Notes: generated by a model from the letters alone, not told the origin. Positions 36,482 through 48,180 are shown, counted from the first letter of the stretch. The stretch: 64,000 bases of DNA from Malaya genurostris (GCF_030247185.1 NC_080572.1:10805007-10869006), one strand, 5' to 3'. A program made the numbers and translations.

Positions 36482-36517
36482 TCCTGCTTCCATGTCGTAA
36501 AAGCAGGAGTTTTTTTT
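36482..36517 (+). ncRNA. Hairpin followed by T8 (possible Pol III transcript 3' end)
   Basis: TCCTGCTT (36482-36489) pairs perfectly with AAGCAGGA (36501-36508) around an 11-nt loop. Eight T follow at 36510-36517, as at the end of a Pol III RNA. Upstream, 36365-36480 holds a complex segment (TACCAGCCTAGATGCCGTG, GATCCCCTGGGATCC) that could be the RNA body. No A/B boxes or known RNA family recognised. Confidence 0.25.
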
Positions 36518-36691
36518 CCTTTCAGTTCTCAGATATTCCCAACGTTTCACTTCTGATTACTCTATTTTACTAAATTCTCGCTTCATTCAACTTCATTCAA
36601 CTTATCAATTTGCGGCTAGCTTCGGAGAAAAGTTTTATTGGGTATGTTTCTTCTTCCATGTTATTGCTTGTCTTTCATTATTATAAATTGA

Positions 36692-36838
36692 GGGGGACGG
36701 GTATAGCGTGATGGGTAAGTCGATACCTTTAACGCAGCCCGCCTGGGTTCGATTCCCAATCCCGTACATAGGGTCAGAAAGTTTTATCTGGTCCGAAGAG
36801 GCGAATGACCTTAAGGTTAAAACATCTATAATCTAGTC
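36692..36838 (+). mobile_element. tRNA-derived SINE
   Basis: Same family as 4289-4459 and 52900-53061: GGGGGACGGGTATAGCGTG, an A box GTAGC/ATAGCGTGATGGGTAAGTCG, a B box GGGTTCGATTCCCAATCCCG, then GGGTCAGAAAG and CGAAGAGGCGAATGACC. The A-tail is missing, so this is an eroded or truncated copy. It lies just before the BEL remnant. Confidence 0.85.
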
Positions 36839-36963
36839 TGTGTAGAACGTGTCTAAATAGCCATGGCAAGTGGCCTTGTCGATCATGGACCGGTTGCGAA
36901 ATTGATGGGTGTCGTCAGAAACATAATACTCTCCTACATTCTTCACTTCCTCCCGTTCGTAGT

Positions 36964-39147
36964 GTGAGTGTTTCTGCTAGTCATGTCTCGTCTGATGAGT
37001 TCAATTGGCCACTGTTTAGAGTGGTACCTGTGATTCTCTACGGACGAAAACGCTCTCGACTTGTTTTCGGATTTATAGATGAAGGTTTATCGTACACTCT
37101 ACTAGATCAATCTATCGCGCAGTTATTTGATGTCTCCGGTTCAAATGAACCGCTCACTCTACAGTGGACTGGTAACGTCAGTCGAGATGAGTCCGAATCT
37201 CAACGTGTACAACTAGATACCTCCGGTAAAACCGGAAACCAACGGTACCGTTTAAACAATGTCCGGACTGTCCGTCGCTTGCTTCTCCCCTCTCAAACTC
37301 TCCGGTATCATGATCTAGCGCGCCGTTTTCCGCATTTACAAGGTCTACCATTAGACAATTATGAGCTTGTCCAACCTCAGTTGCTAATCGGTTTAGACAA
37401 TCTTCGACTGCATGTTCCGCTTAAACTTCGCGAAGGAGGCCCTAGAGATCCAATCGGTGCTAAATGCCGTTTGGGTTGGAGCATTTATGGGTGTATTCCC
37501 AGGGCAGTCTAGTAGAACTGCAATCGTTAACTTTCACCTCGGAACTGTTTCTGATTCTGATCGTGAAATGAATGAACAACTTCGAAACTATTTCGCGCTG
37601 GAAAATTTCGGTGTAACAGTGCCCAGTGCCATCCTAGAATCATCAGACGAAAAACGAGCAAAGCAAATCCTGAAAGAGACTACACGACGTACACAATCGG
37701 GAATCGGTTTTGAAACGGGACTTCTGTGGAACACCGACAACCCGGAGTCTCCCGATAGTTATCTCATGGCGGTCCGCCGCATGGAATCCCTGGAACGGAG
37801 ACTTGAAAGAGAGCCAGTACTACGAGAGAACGTGCGAAAGCAAATTGCGGACTACGTGCAGAAGGCTACGCACATAAGGCGTCTCTAATCGAGTTAACTT
37901 CTGTTAATGTGTGTCGTACGTGGTATTTACCACTGGGTGTCGTGACTAATCCGAACAAACCCGGTAAGATACGATTGATCTGGGATGCAGCGGCCAAGGT
38001 GGGCGGAACATCGTTTAATTCGAAGCTCCTGAAAGGACCCGATCTACTGTCTCCTCTTCCACAAGTGTTGAGTCAATTCCGTCAGTTCCCGGTAGCAGTG
38101 TGTGGAGACATAATGGAAATGTTCCACCAGATCAAGATTCGCTTTCCTGATTGTCAATCACAACGTTTCCTGTTTCGAGATCATGCTACAGACGACGACA
38201 GGAAGACGTTTTTGTATACTCTATTAACATGCGGAGCGATATAAAACAAATTCTCGACGATGAACACATTCCCACCAAGCGCGAAGTGCTTAGAGTGATC
38301 ATGAGTTTATTCGATCCTCTCGGATTTATTGCGTTTTTCCTGGATCATTGAAAAATATTAATGCAGGATATTTGGGCTAGAGGAATCGAATGGGACGAAC
38401 AAATTACACCGGATATCTACGTTCGTTGGTGGCAATGGACGAACCTGTTTCCGGAATTCGGTGCTTTACGCATTCCCCGGTGTTATTTTCACTCACCCTT
38501 TCCAAAAAACTTGGACAACCTAGAGGTTCACATTTTTGTGGATGCCAGCGAGATGGCATACTCGGGCGTGGCGTACTTTCGTGTAGAAGAAGCTAGACAA
38601 GTTCAAGTGGCATTCGTCGGTGCCAAGACCAAAGTCGCACCTTTAAAAACTCTATCCATAGCTGGAGCTGATGGCAGCTTCGCTTGGAACACGAATGTTG
38701 AACATGATCAAATCCTACCACTCGTTTCCCATCGTCCGTCAGTTTATGTGGACTGATTCAACGGTAACACTCGCTTGGATCAAATCAAAGGATCATCGCC
38801 GATATCAACAATTTGTTGCTGTTCGCGTGGGTGAAATATTGATGTCAACTAAGTCGAAGGATTGCAGACACGTTTCTTCTAAGCTCAACTTAGCGGATAT
38901 TGCTACAAAATGGAAACAAGGAATACAACTCTCGATGAACAATCCGTGGTTTCGGGCTGAAGAAATTCTGCAAAACCTTGAAGATATGTGGCCTGAAGAT
39001 AGTCCCATCCCGGAAACACGAAAAGAAATGCGTTCTAACTGCACAAACTTTGGACATTTCGCTCCGATCATTGATATTTATCGGTTCAGTTCGTGGGCCA
39101 GACTCCATCGTGCAATAGCATACGTTCTACGCTATCTCGATAATCTA
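36964..39147 (+). pseudogene. BEL/Pao retrotransposon polyprotein, 5' part (protease, RT, RNase H)
   Basis: The protease-like domain comes first (GFIDEGLSYTLL, a DEGS-type active site region) up to a stop near 37510. After a frameshift, the linker with SGIGFETGLLW leads into RT (LPLGVVTNPNKPGKIRLIWD; CGDIMEMFHQIKI with the first catalytic Asp). The RT block with YxDD is deleted at about 38235. Coding resumes at SLFDPLGFIAFF, then the RNase H domain follows with VHIFVDASEMAYSGVAYF and MWTDSTVTLAWIKS (catalytic Asps). It then reaches HRAIAYVLRYLDNLRG, where a mariner is inserted. At least three frameshifts or stops. Gag and the 5' LTR were not found. Confidence 0.88.
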
Positions 39148-40063
39148 CGAGGTCTGTTCAAAAAGTTCCCGGAATTTTTTAATTGCGCGCGTCTGGAGAG
39201 TCCTGTGGTCAAAGTTTTTTTTATTGTGTTGGTACATATGTCCCTAATGTATGGTGAAATTTTCAGCTGTATTCATTGTTTACATTCTGTCTTGTAGCGG
39301 CTGGTGTAGACGTGTTTTTTTGAGCTCGGCGATTTTTGTTAGTTTAAAGTTAGTTTAGAGTCAAAGAATTTGTATTAAATTTTGCGTGAAAAATGAAATA
39401 AAGTGTAAACAAGTGTGCGAAATGTTACAGAGAGCCTACGGTGAGTCTGCTATGAAAAAACAAGTGTTTAGGAGTGGTATAAGCGTTTCCAAGATGGCCG
39501 CGAAGACGTTGAAGACGACGAACGCTCCGGTCGACCCAGCACGTCAATAATCGATGAAAATGTGGGAAAAGTGGAAAAAATGATTATGGATGATCGCCGA
39601 ATCACTATTAGAGAAGTTGCTGATGAAGTTGGCATATCAGTTGGCTCATGCCATCATATTTTTTCAAATGTTTTACGCATGAAACGAGTGGCAGCAAAAT
39701 TCGTTCCAAAACTGCTGAATTATTCGTGATTTTTTGGCTAAAAACTAGACTTTAATCATGCCCCAACCTCCTTATTCACCAGATATCACTCCGTGTGATT
39801 TTTTCCTGTTCCCAAAGTTGAAGAGACCCATGAAAGGACAGCGTTTTTCATCGATTGAAGAGATAAAGGCAGAATCGCTGAGAGTGCTACAGAGCATTAC
39901 AAAAAGTGACTATCAGGTGTGTTTCGAAGACTGGAAAAAACGCTGGCATAAGTGTATTATATCTAGGGGGGATTACTTTGAAGGGAACCATATAGATGTA
40001 GACGAATAAATAAATATTTTTTTAGAAAAATGAGAATTCCGAGTACTTTTTGAACAGACCTCG
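39148..40063 (+). mobile_element. 916-bp internally deleted mariner inserted in the BEL element
   Basis: The left TIR is CGAGGTCTGTTCAAAAAGT. The right end reads CGAGGTCTGTTCAAAAAGTA on the minus strand. TA duplications lie at 39146-39147 and 40064-40065. The transposase starts in the QRAYGESAMKKQVF region, with a helix-turn-helix stretch (TIREVADEVGISVGS). It lacks the middle of the catalytic domain and resumes at PYSPDITPCDFFLFPKLK (third Asp motif) to a stop near 40007. Non-autonomous. Confidence 0.88.
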
Positions 40064-41548
40064 TACAACGTCGGAGCAAGGGACAACCTCTAAAACTTGG
40101 ATTGCTGGGCCAGAATGAGTTGCAAAGGGCCGAATATGCGCTTTGGCGGATGGCGCAAAGCGATGCCTTTCCGAACGAAATTTCTACGTTGACCAAATCC
40201 CAAGGTCCCCCAACAAACCGGCACCGCATCGTCGCCAAGTCTAGTCCGATTTTCAGAACGTGGCCGTTCTTAGACGAAAACAGTGTTTTACGTATGCGTG
40301 GACGCATAGGTGCTGCGCCGTTTGCGCCCTACAAGGCTAAGTTTCCCGCAATTCTCCCTAACACACATCTAATCACATTCCTCATTGTAGACTGGTACCA
40401 TCGCCGTTTTCGTCATGCCAACCGTGAAGTCATCGTGAATGAAATTCGTCAACGCTTCGAGATTGGTAAACTCCGATCGCTCGTTATGAAAGTGGCAAAA
40501 AAATGCACCTGGTGTCATGTAATGAAAGCAGTTCCCAGATCACCAGCCATGGCTCCGCTCCCAGAGATGCGACTATCAGCATTCGTACGACCGTTTACAT
40601 ATGTCGGCTTGGATTATTTTGGCCCTGTACTGGTCAAGGTCGGCAGAAACAACATCAAGCGCTGGGTGGCGCTCTTCACTTGCCTGACACTGAGAGCTGT
40701 ACATATGGAAGTTGTACATTCTCTGAGCACCGTGTCCTGTATTATGGCAGTACGACGATTCGTGTCACGCCGAGGACCACCACGTGAGGTATGGACAGAC
40801 AACGCGACTTGTTTTCACGGGGCGAGCAACGAACTTAAGTCGTAAATTGAAACCACTACACGCGCTCTTGCCCTTACTTTCACTAGCGCTCAAACAAGCT
40901 GGAAATTTATTCCACCGGCATCCCCACACATGGGTGGTGCGTGGGAGAGACTTGTACGCTCGGTGAAAGAAGCTGTCGGTACGATCTGGGAGGCACCTCG
41001 TAAACCGGACGACGAAACGTTTGAAACCATTCTTTACGAGGCGGAAGCCATGATAAACTCGAGACCATTAACATACATACCGTTAGAGTCGGCTGACCAA
41101 GAAGCGTTGACACCCAACCACTTTTTACTAGGCAGCTCCACAGGTGTCAAAATCCTTCCTACTGAACGCGTAGATTATCGAGCGACCCTTCGCAACAGCT
41201 GGAAGTTAGCACAACATATTACGGACCAGTTCTGGGTGCGGTGACTGAAGGAGTATCTGCCGATCATCACGCGGAGATGCAAATGGTTCGAAGAAGTCAA
41301 AGACCTGGAAGTTGGCGATCTGGTGCTGGTGGCTGGCGAAACTGCGAGGAACCAGTGAATTCGGGGACGAATAGCGGAAGTAATCCTGGGACGGGATGGT
41401 CGAGTTCGGCAGGCACTAGTACGGACATCGTCGGGAACCTTACGAAGACCAGCTACAAGATTGGCTGTTTTGGATGTCGTGAAGTGTCGTGAACCTGATC
41501 CAGGTGTTCCAGCAGATCCAGTTGCTCATCATGGTTCACGGGTGGGGG
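40064..41548 (+). pseudogene. BEL/Pao polyprotein, 3' part (integrase)
   Basis: Continues the polyprotein after the mariner. The zinc-binding region has WYHRRFRHANRE and KKCTWCHVMKA (HHCC). The integrase core follows: TYVGLDYFGP (first Asp), VWTDNATCFHGA (second Asp) and PHMGGAWERLVRSVKEA (third acidic residue). In-frame stops at about 40843 and 41242 break it. The C-terminal part then reads EVKDLEVGDLVLVAGE and GRDGRVRQALVRT, typical of BEL integrase tails. It is the best preserved part of the element. Confidence 0.88.
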
Positions 41549-41550
41549 AA

Positions 41551-42000
41551 TGTAACGACTAGGTCCCTCGTCGATTCAACATAACCCTACGCGGCGCCTC
41601 ATCGGTCATCGTAGGTGGCGCGTCAACTGTCAACCAGATCATCAATCGTCGTCAAATGTCAACAGTAGGAAAAGTGCAACTCATTTTTATAAGCTTTCGG
41701 TAGTTTAGGTGAATTAGAATTAGCAGCACTCCATATTACTTATTTCGGATACTGTAAGTAAGCATAGTATATTTAAAATGTAAAATTAATGCTATGAAAA
41801 CTGTATTAGGTTGCATCAAGGGTAATACACACCGGCCGACCCACTTCCACTTACCGTTTTGGCACCAAAAATTCTTGAAGCTGACTGGAAATATTATTCG
41901 TCTGCTATCAGGAGTTTGGCTTGCCATTCGAAAATCCACCTCAACAACTAATCAATTGTGCTAATATAAACTGATATCAATCCAATAAAAAATTAAATAT
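41551..42000 (+). repeat. Probable BEL 3' LTR
   Basis: A purine-rich GGGTGGGGGAA (41540-41550) directly precedes TGTAACGACTAGG, as a polypurine tract precedes an LTR starting TG. CCAATAAAAAATTAAA near 41979 could be a poly-A signal. With no 5' LTR in the window to compare, the right end is uncertain. Confidence 0.55.
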
Positions 42001-42035
42001 CCAACTCTAAATTTTAAATTTTTTAAATTTATTCC

Positions 42036-42064
42036 ATACTGGTCCATACTTTCTGAAACAGTCT
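42036..42064 (+). mobile_element. ITmD37E terminal scrap
   Basis: GTCCATACTTTCTGAAACAG followed by TCTTC matches the right TIR of 43902-45096 with few differences. Only the tip remains. Confidence 0.55.
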
Positions 42065-42814
42065 TCGATTGGCAAAGCGACTTCTCCGGATAAAAAAAGT
42101 TACGGGTGCAGGTCCTGCTTCTGCGGTATTTTATTCGCAAATTTCCATTTATACTATTCTCTTCGTTAGTCTATTTACAATCTGTTGTTTCTTAAGGGGC
42201 TGATAAAATTTATTATGTTGATTAAAGAAGCATTCATCGAGCTTTTAGGTATTGTCATTGAATAATTTCTGGGTAAGTATTTCAATAATTACCAACAAAA
42301 TATTGTTTTATTTAATCAATTTCAAACGAAATTAAATTTTTTTCGGTAGCTGGCTGCATAATTCAAACATACCCGCTTGTCCTCCATTCTCCTACATTGT
42401 GACCAAATTTATTACTTGAATTATAAACCTATAACTATCGAAATGTGAGAAAATGCTTCCCTTTTTAATTTACAGTGACTGAAAAATATTGGTATTCATC
42501 ATCAAAATGAATGGAAAGAAGTACGACAAAAATGGAAGAAGTTCAATAACGTAAGATACAGGGAGCATGCACAATGAAAAACAGAACGTGTGCTTCTATA
42601 GTGAGGTTACTCGGCCACCCATGGAAATTGACATTTGATGTCAGATTCCTATTCCAAGTAGCTCAAATAGCTGTGTAGTGTCGGTAACGGATGTCAACAG
42701 CCAAGCTACTTTCAAGACGCCCTGTTTGAATGATTTCTCGTTCTAGTGATCGAATTTTCAACACAAATCAAAGACCTCAGCATTTCAAATACTGTTTTTT
42801 TCACGGATACTTGG
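42065..42814. other. Unclassified AT-rich DNA
   Basis: Nothing recognisable apart from weak RNase H lead-in sequence at the right end. Confidence 0.3.
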
Positions 42815-43025
42815 TCATTCTAGTGTTATTAGAAATAAATAGGCTGATGAGTTAGCTAGAGCTCGTACAACGAATGATTTCGTTGGGCTAGAATCTGTTT
42901 TACCACCTTTGGATAAGGCACCAGATTCGGTCTTCATCCATATATGCCAGTTATTGGCGAAGCGGGCAAAACTTGCGCTCAGACAAAAGCAATTTTACCA
43001 GATTCGACTATAGAAATGTCAAAAA
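42815..43025 (+). pseudogene. LINE RNase H domain fragment
   Basis: One frame reads HSSVIRNK, stop, ADELARARTTNDFVGLES and VLPPLDKAPDSVF. This matches the GHSGIxGNExADELAR end of the RNase H domain that closes ORF2 in several LINE clades. It is a fragment only. It lies upstream of the RT fragment at 45.1 kb, the reverse of the usual order, so the two are not one collinear copy. Confidence 0.7.
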
Positions 43026-43899
43026 ACCGTGACATTTTTTCAAACTTCACTGAAATATTTGCAAATAAAATTCATATGGTTTGTGTGTATGGCATTACCG
43101 TATATCATACCACCTAATATATAACTACCTGAAATTGACGCAGCTACGTATCCGGGTTTTTGGTTCTCCAAACATAGTTGAATCTATGTATGGGAAGATA
43201 AACCTCAAAGATGAATGAAAGCTGAAGTAACTGGTTTGTGCAAAAAACAAATATTCAACTTCATTTTCTTCTCGTTTCGCCTACGGCTCATCAGTTCTTA
43301 AAGCAGTTCAAATTGAACTGCCATATCCACCTAGCAGTTCAATTTAAACCGTAGCATTCTATCGTTTCTTACTCAATGTGGTAAGGAGCTATATTCAAAG
43401 GAGTCCATCGTACTTTCTGGAGTGAATGAATCCTTGGTGTGCTGACCCAGATTGTTTTGGATCGCCCATGGGATACCGAATTTACTATACATCGTTAGTA
43501 TTGCGAATCATTCTGCATCCTTTGGTGCCGCCTATGTAAAATCTCAAATGCCTTTCGGCGGTTTACTGAATGTGCATTTTTTTACCAACAAATCGTTTAG
43601 CATACTTTTGTGGATGCAGAACAATTTGTTCCTGTTTTTACCTCACCCACTACATGAGTCTTTTCCATGATTATTTCCATCCATGAAAAGCCATGGCTAG
43701 ACACTTATCCTCGAGAACCAGGGAAACGTGCCACTTGTGCCATTTTTTTGTGATTTCCAGCCGATATAATGTACTATTTGTCCCCTAGCTGGATACTAAA
43801 ATGAAAGGTTTTTATATTTTTCCTTGCCGCTTGGTTGTCTGAAAATTGTTTAGATTTGAATGCTTCTATTTGTTCTCAGTCAATGTTCGTATGCCACAA
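43026..43899. other. Unclassified; palindromic CAGTTCAAATTGAACTG at 43303
   Basis: A perfect 19-nt palindrome GCAGTTCAAATTGAACTGC lies at 43303-43321 within a repeat shared with 485-530 and 1262-1325. The remainder has ORFs of 72 and 88 aa without motifs. Confidence 0.4.
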
Positions 43900-43901
43900 T
43901 A

Positions 43902-45096
43902 AAGACTGCCCCAGAAAGTATGGACGCAATCAAAAACCGCTGCCATTTCAGAATCTGTCAATTTTTATGGCTGCGTCCTGTTGTTTACACTCTTCTTTAA
44001 CCACTTATGCAGTTGTTTATTCGTTTGCGTGGACTTTCAGCAGAGCAACGTCGAAAAATTGTGTACAAATGGTGCACAGAACAAATAGTGACTGTCACTG
44101 AGAAAGATAGCAAAAATGGAAGGAGTAGGTGAAAAAGCCGTGCGAAATGCAATCAGGAAGTTCGGTGAGGATAACACCTTTGAAGATAAACCGAAAACGG
44201 GTCGAAAACAAGGTCCTGCTAACCCTCAGTCGGATAAACGTATACTGAAGGCGTTCGAGCAAAAGAAGGAGGTTTCAGTTCGGGATGTGACCAAAAAAGT
44301 GGGCACTTGAAAGTCAAATGTTCTTCGTGCTAAAGAACGTTTGAATCTTCGAACCTATAAGAAGCAGAAATAACCAAAACGTAGTCCGAAACAAGAAGCA
44401 TCGATCAGGCCGAAGGTTTGAAAGCTGTACAATACGATTCTTGCTGGAAATTTGAACTGCATAATCATGGACGACGAAACCTACGAGAAACTCGATTACA
44501 AATCCTTGCCGGGACCACAATATTATACGATGCGAGAAGGGCAAGTGTTAAACCAGCGCGAGACATCGATTGAAGTCGAAAAGTTTGGTAAGAAAGCTAT
44601 GGTCTGGCAAGCAATTTGTAGCTGCGGTAAGATTTTGAAACTCTTCATGACCACTGCTTCAATGGACAGCGAAATATACATCAAGGAATGTTTACAAAAA
44701 CGACTTCTACCCATGAAGGATCCTGTTGTGTTCTGGCGAGATCTTGCTTCTTGCCACTACTCGAAATCAACGGTAGAATGGTATACTACCAAAAATGTAT
44801 ACCGAAGGCACATCTTAGGAAACATGCCTCGACAGCCGAAAACATTCAACAGTTCGAAAAAGATTGGAAAAAAAGTGTCAAAACTTGTCGCCAAGAAGTC
44901 TGTACGGAATTTAATGAGGAACGTTCGCAAGAAGGTGCACCAGCTAGTCTACAATGGCTAAGTAGCAAATGTTGAGAGTAATATTCTGTTGTTGTAGTCT
45001 AATATTATCAGTATATCGAATAAAATTTGAATATCTAACACTTGTGAATTATTTACAGCGAAATCAAAGTGCGTCCATACTTTCTGGGATAGTCTT
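43902..45096 (+). mobile_element. ITmD37E (DD37E Tc1/mariner) element, complete ends, dead
   Basis: The left TIR AAGACTGCCCCAGAAAGTAT is mirrored by the right, which reads AAGACTATCCCAGAAAGTAT on the minus strand. TA lies on both sides (43900-43901 and 45097-45098). The length of 1195 bp fits a full element. The remnant at 12764-12823 belongs to the same family. Confidence 0.9.
44116..44961 (+). pseudogene. ITmD37E transposase, broken
   Basis: A cut-and-paste DDE transposase. The N-terminal DNA-binding region has EKAVRNAIRKFGEDNTF and VSVRDVTKKVGT. In-frame stops follow at 44308, 44371 and about 44419. The same frame then gives IIMDDETYEKLD (first Asp), KKAMVWQAICSCGK, YIKECLQKRLLP and FWRDLASCHYSK (second Asp). 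This is the pattern I associate with mosquito DD37E elements. The segment that should hold the final Glu is replaced by frameshifted sequence after WYTTKNV. The tail NVRKKVHQLVYNG is recovered. Start chosen at the first Met of the helix-turn-helix part. The true start may be upstream, near 44010. Confidence 0.85.
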
Positions 45097-45099
45097 TAT

Positions 45100-45960
45100 G
45101 AAACATTCACCGAATGGCTCAGATCATATCTTGTTGGTCGTTCACTTTCTGCTAAACTTGGAAATTGTGAATCAAATAGTTTCTCGAATCTGTCGGGTGT
45201 CTCTCGATCTGAAGAGGATTGTACTGTCTTACAACGACAAGTTGATGATTTCTGTGACTGGTGTACGCGCAGCCGATTGACGCTTAGTATATCGAAATGC
45301 TCAATTATTTCATTCACATGTAGGAACGAATCTATTCTCTGGAGATACACTATTTCTAGAGAATTCCTTGAGAGAGTATCAATTGTAAGGCCCTTGTTAT
45401 AGTACTTGATTATCAAGCTAATCGGAATCTTGGATTTATCTTTTAAATAGCCAAAGCATTCACTGACCTTTATTGTTTCAGATCACTGTATTTCATCCTT
45501 CTCCGATGTGTTCTTGATGCTTCATCTGTAATTTGGTGTCCTTACGCAGGCGTTTGGACTACCCAAATTGAATCAATACAAGCTACAATCCTGCGTTATG
45601 ACATCAGATCTTCACCTTGGACACACTTTCAAAAAGGAGAAATATATCGGAACTTGCATTTATAGGAAAACTATTCATGGGCCAAATTGATGCTTCTATA
45701 ATATTCTCTCTTAAGTAAATGTTAATGTGTCACCTAGCACTAAAAAATCGTGGAACTTTTTAAGACTTGACAATCAACATACTGACTATGGACAAAACAA
45801 ACCCATTAGGGAAATGAGTAATAGTTTTAACTATGTCTTTGAATGTTTGATTTTTCCATTTCGTGTGATGTTTTTAAAGATAAATCAAGGAGATTAATGT
45901 AATATATAAGTTTAAGAGAACACAGTGTAACATGAAAATGCGTGTATAATTGTAGTATTG
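45100..45960 (+). pseudogene. LINE reverse transcriptase fragment
   Basis: TFTEWLRSYLVGRSLSAKLG matches the RT region before the catalytic motif. The YADD block is deleted, and coding resumes at EEDCTVLQRQVDDFCDWC and RLTLSISKCSIISF (the thumb-like post-RT segment). Frame-shifted pieces further on (HSLTFIVSDHCISSF; KLNQYKLQSCVM) match the C-terminal domain of Jockey/CR1-type ORF2. Stops and frameshifts throughout. It begins immediately after the ITmD37E TSD, but the sequence on the other side of that element is not RT. Confidence 0.7.
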
Positions 45961-46440
45961 TCACCTATCAGAAACGATGAAGGGGTTTTTACGCCCAATT
46001 GACGATTGGATTATCCTCAATGGTGCTTTTCCCCTTCCAATGCTCCATGGAGACTATAACAGGTCAGATGAAGGAATAACAATAATATAAAATAAAAATT
46101 AAAATGTTCTAAATGTCGAAACACTTTTCTCTAACTCGTAACCGATACGAACATAGTTAATACCAATGGCATGCTAATTGCCTTTTAAACCACTACATTC
46201 TTTAAACAAATGTCCGAATTTCTAACATGATTTTCTTTTGGACTGAAAAAATGACTTGATATAAACAAAACGAAACGACAAATAGGCAGAACCGTGCCAA
46301 TTGCTGAATGAACTCGTTATAAATACTGTCACAGCTCTAGCAACGTATTCTTTTTTTAACAACTGAAAATTACCCTCTTACCGCAATTTCTATGCCGATA
46401 GAAAAGGGTTTACTCAAAAAATTGTATCTTTAGAATTAGA
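45961..46440. other. AT-rich spacer
   Basis: Nothing recognised. Confidence 0.3.
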
Positions 46441-47768
46441 AGTAAACGTATTGAGATAGCGCGCAACGACGATACCGGTCCGAGATACAATCTCGGAAAC
46501 CTGTCCCACTAGTGATGCACCATTCACTTGCCAAAGCGGCCAATGTCTCAAGCTGCTCCTTCAACCGAATCTTGGTCCACGATCATCGGTTTGATGAATG
46601 ACGGGTTCTGGGGTGGCGAAGGAGGACGGGGGGTAGCTGGTAGACGAAGACGCGCGATAGCACGCATCTCCCCTCCGATGGCCTAAAAGACACACCACGA
46701 TCACATCATTCAAGCAAGTAGCGGCACGAAGCTAGGGAAATGTTATTGAACACTGTATACACACTTCAAGCAAGAAAATTCCTAACGAATTTCATTTCCC
46801 CGAATCGGCCACCAAAAAAGGGACGAGGATACCCGCCGTGGAAGATCAGTCTCAATGAGATTTACGATCGGTGTTGGCACATAAAATTGTTTACATCATC
46901 ATCGTACTGAGCTCTGCCGGTCGGCGTCCCAGCGTCCCGAAGAAGAGCGCGCACGCGACGCCCAAACATTTCCCACTGATAGCCGCCGCGCATCATTCGC
47001 AAAACGAACGCCGCTCTACTCAAGTGCATCGCGTTCGATTCATTAGCACTTTGCCTACCGACCCGTGAACCATCATCATTAATCTCGTAAATTGCACCCA
47101 GTAGGTGATGGTTTTCCGGGAAACTGCAGTTACTGCATCCATCAGTAAAAAATTTGGACTTTGCCAAAAAACCAAATGAAATGAACTCTCGGCCTACTTC
47201 TGAGATGACGCTTTGTCAGCGTCAAAACAAAGCCTTGAGTCACGGTCACTTTGACAAGGCGTAGCAAGTCTAGAATCAGTAAGCCGTTGTTGTTCCTAAG
47301 TGAATAAAAAAAAGTGTGAAGCGATTTTCCGGTCGCGTGATCATTCATCGGCTCATCGCACTTTTCTCACCTGTCTGTCGTTTATTTGCATTTAGCTACG
47401 AAATGCACGGAAAGATCTAACAGCGTATAGTTGGCAGGTTCGCAGCCATTACAAACGTGCCGAAACGATCGATGGGACAGCTACAAATGTGTGTATTCTT
47501 AGGTTTTACGATATCTTAACTTGTATCGTTTCTACGTTACCACCTACAAACATATCATTTTTGGCTGACCAACGAGAAATATCTGCTCACGGCTGTCGGG
47601 TGCGTAAAAACGTTTCGGGTGATGTACTGACAGATGGATGACTTTGACCTGTAAGCTGTCACTCGCAGTGGAAGGTAAATTAGAGCTACAACGTTGCTAA
47701 TTTCATGTTGACGCAATCCTGTCATTAATACTCGGTTAACAAAATTGACTGTAGAAACTGCCAAACGT
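46441..47768. other. Complex, GC-richer unique segment
   Basis: Repeat-free with balanced composition (for example GATACCGGTCCGAGATAC near 46471 and GGACGGGGGGTAGCTGG near 46625). The 101-aa minus ORF at 46862-47167 overlaps a 65-aa plus ORF and has no known domain. It could be regulatory or an untranslated exon. This is unproven. Confidence 0.3.
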
Positions 47769-48180
47769 TGAAACAGTGAAACAGTGAAACAGTGAAACAG
47801 TGAAACAGTGAAACAGTGAAACAGTGAAACAGTGAAACAGTGAAACAGTGAAACAGTGAAACAGTGAAACAGTGAAACAGTGAAACAGTGAAACAGTGAA
47901 ACAGTGAAACAGTGAAACAGTGAAACAGTGAAACAGTGAAACAGTGAAACAGTGAAACAGTGAAACAGTGAAACAGTGAAACAGTGAAACAGTGAAACAG
48001 TGAAACAGTGAAACAGTGAAACAGTGAAACAGTGAAACAGTGAAACAGTGAAACAGTGAAACAGTGAAACAGTGAAACAGTGAAACAGTGAAACAGTGAA
48101 ACAGTGAAACAGTGAAACAGTGAAACAGTGAAACAGTAAAACAGTAAAACAGTAAAACAGTAAAAAAGTAGAACAGTAAA
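47769..48180. repeat. 8-bp satellite (TGAAACAG)n, about 51 units
   Basis: About 45 essentially perfect TGAAACAG units (47769-48135) are followed by TAAAACAG variants and then TAAAAAAG and TAGAACAG at the right edge. Every reading frame repeats after eight codons. The 258-aa and 172-aa minus-strand ORFs (FHCFTVSL repeats) are artefacts of the array. Confidence 0.98.

Noticed and set aside
42815..45960. RNase H and RT fragments as one LINE split by ITmD37E
   Set aside because: RNase H lies upstream of RT, the reverse of the element order, and the sequence left of the ITmD37E TA is not RT.
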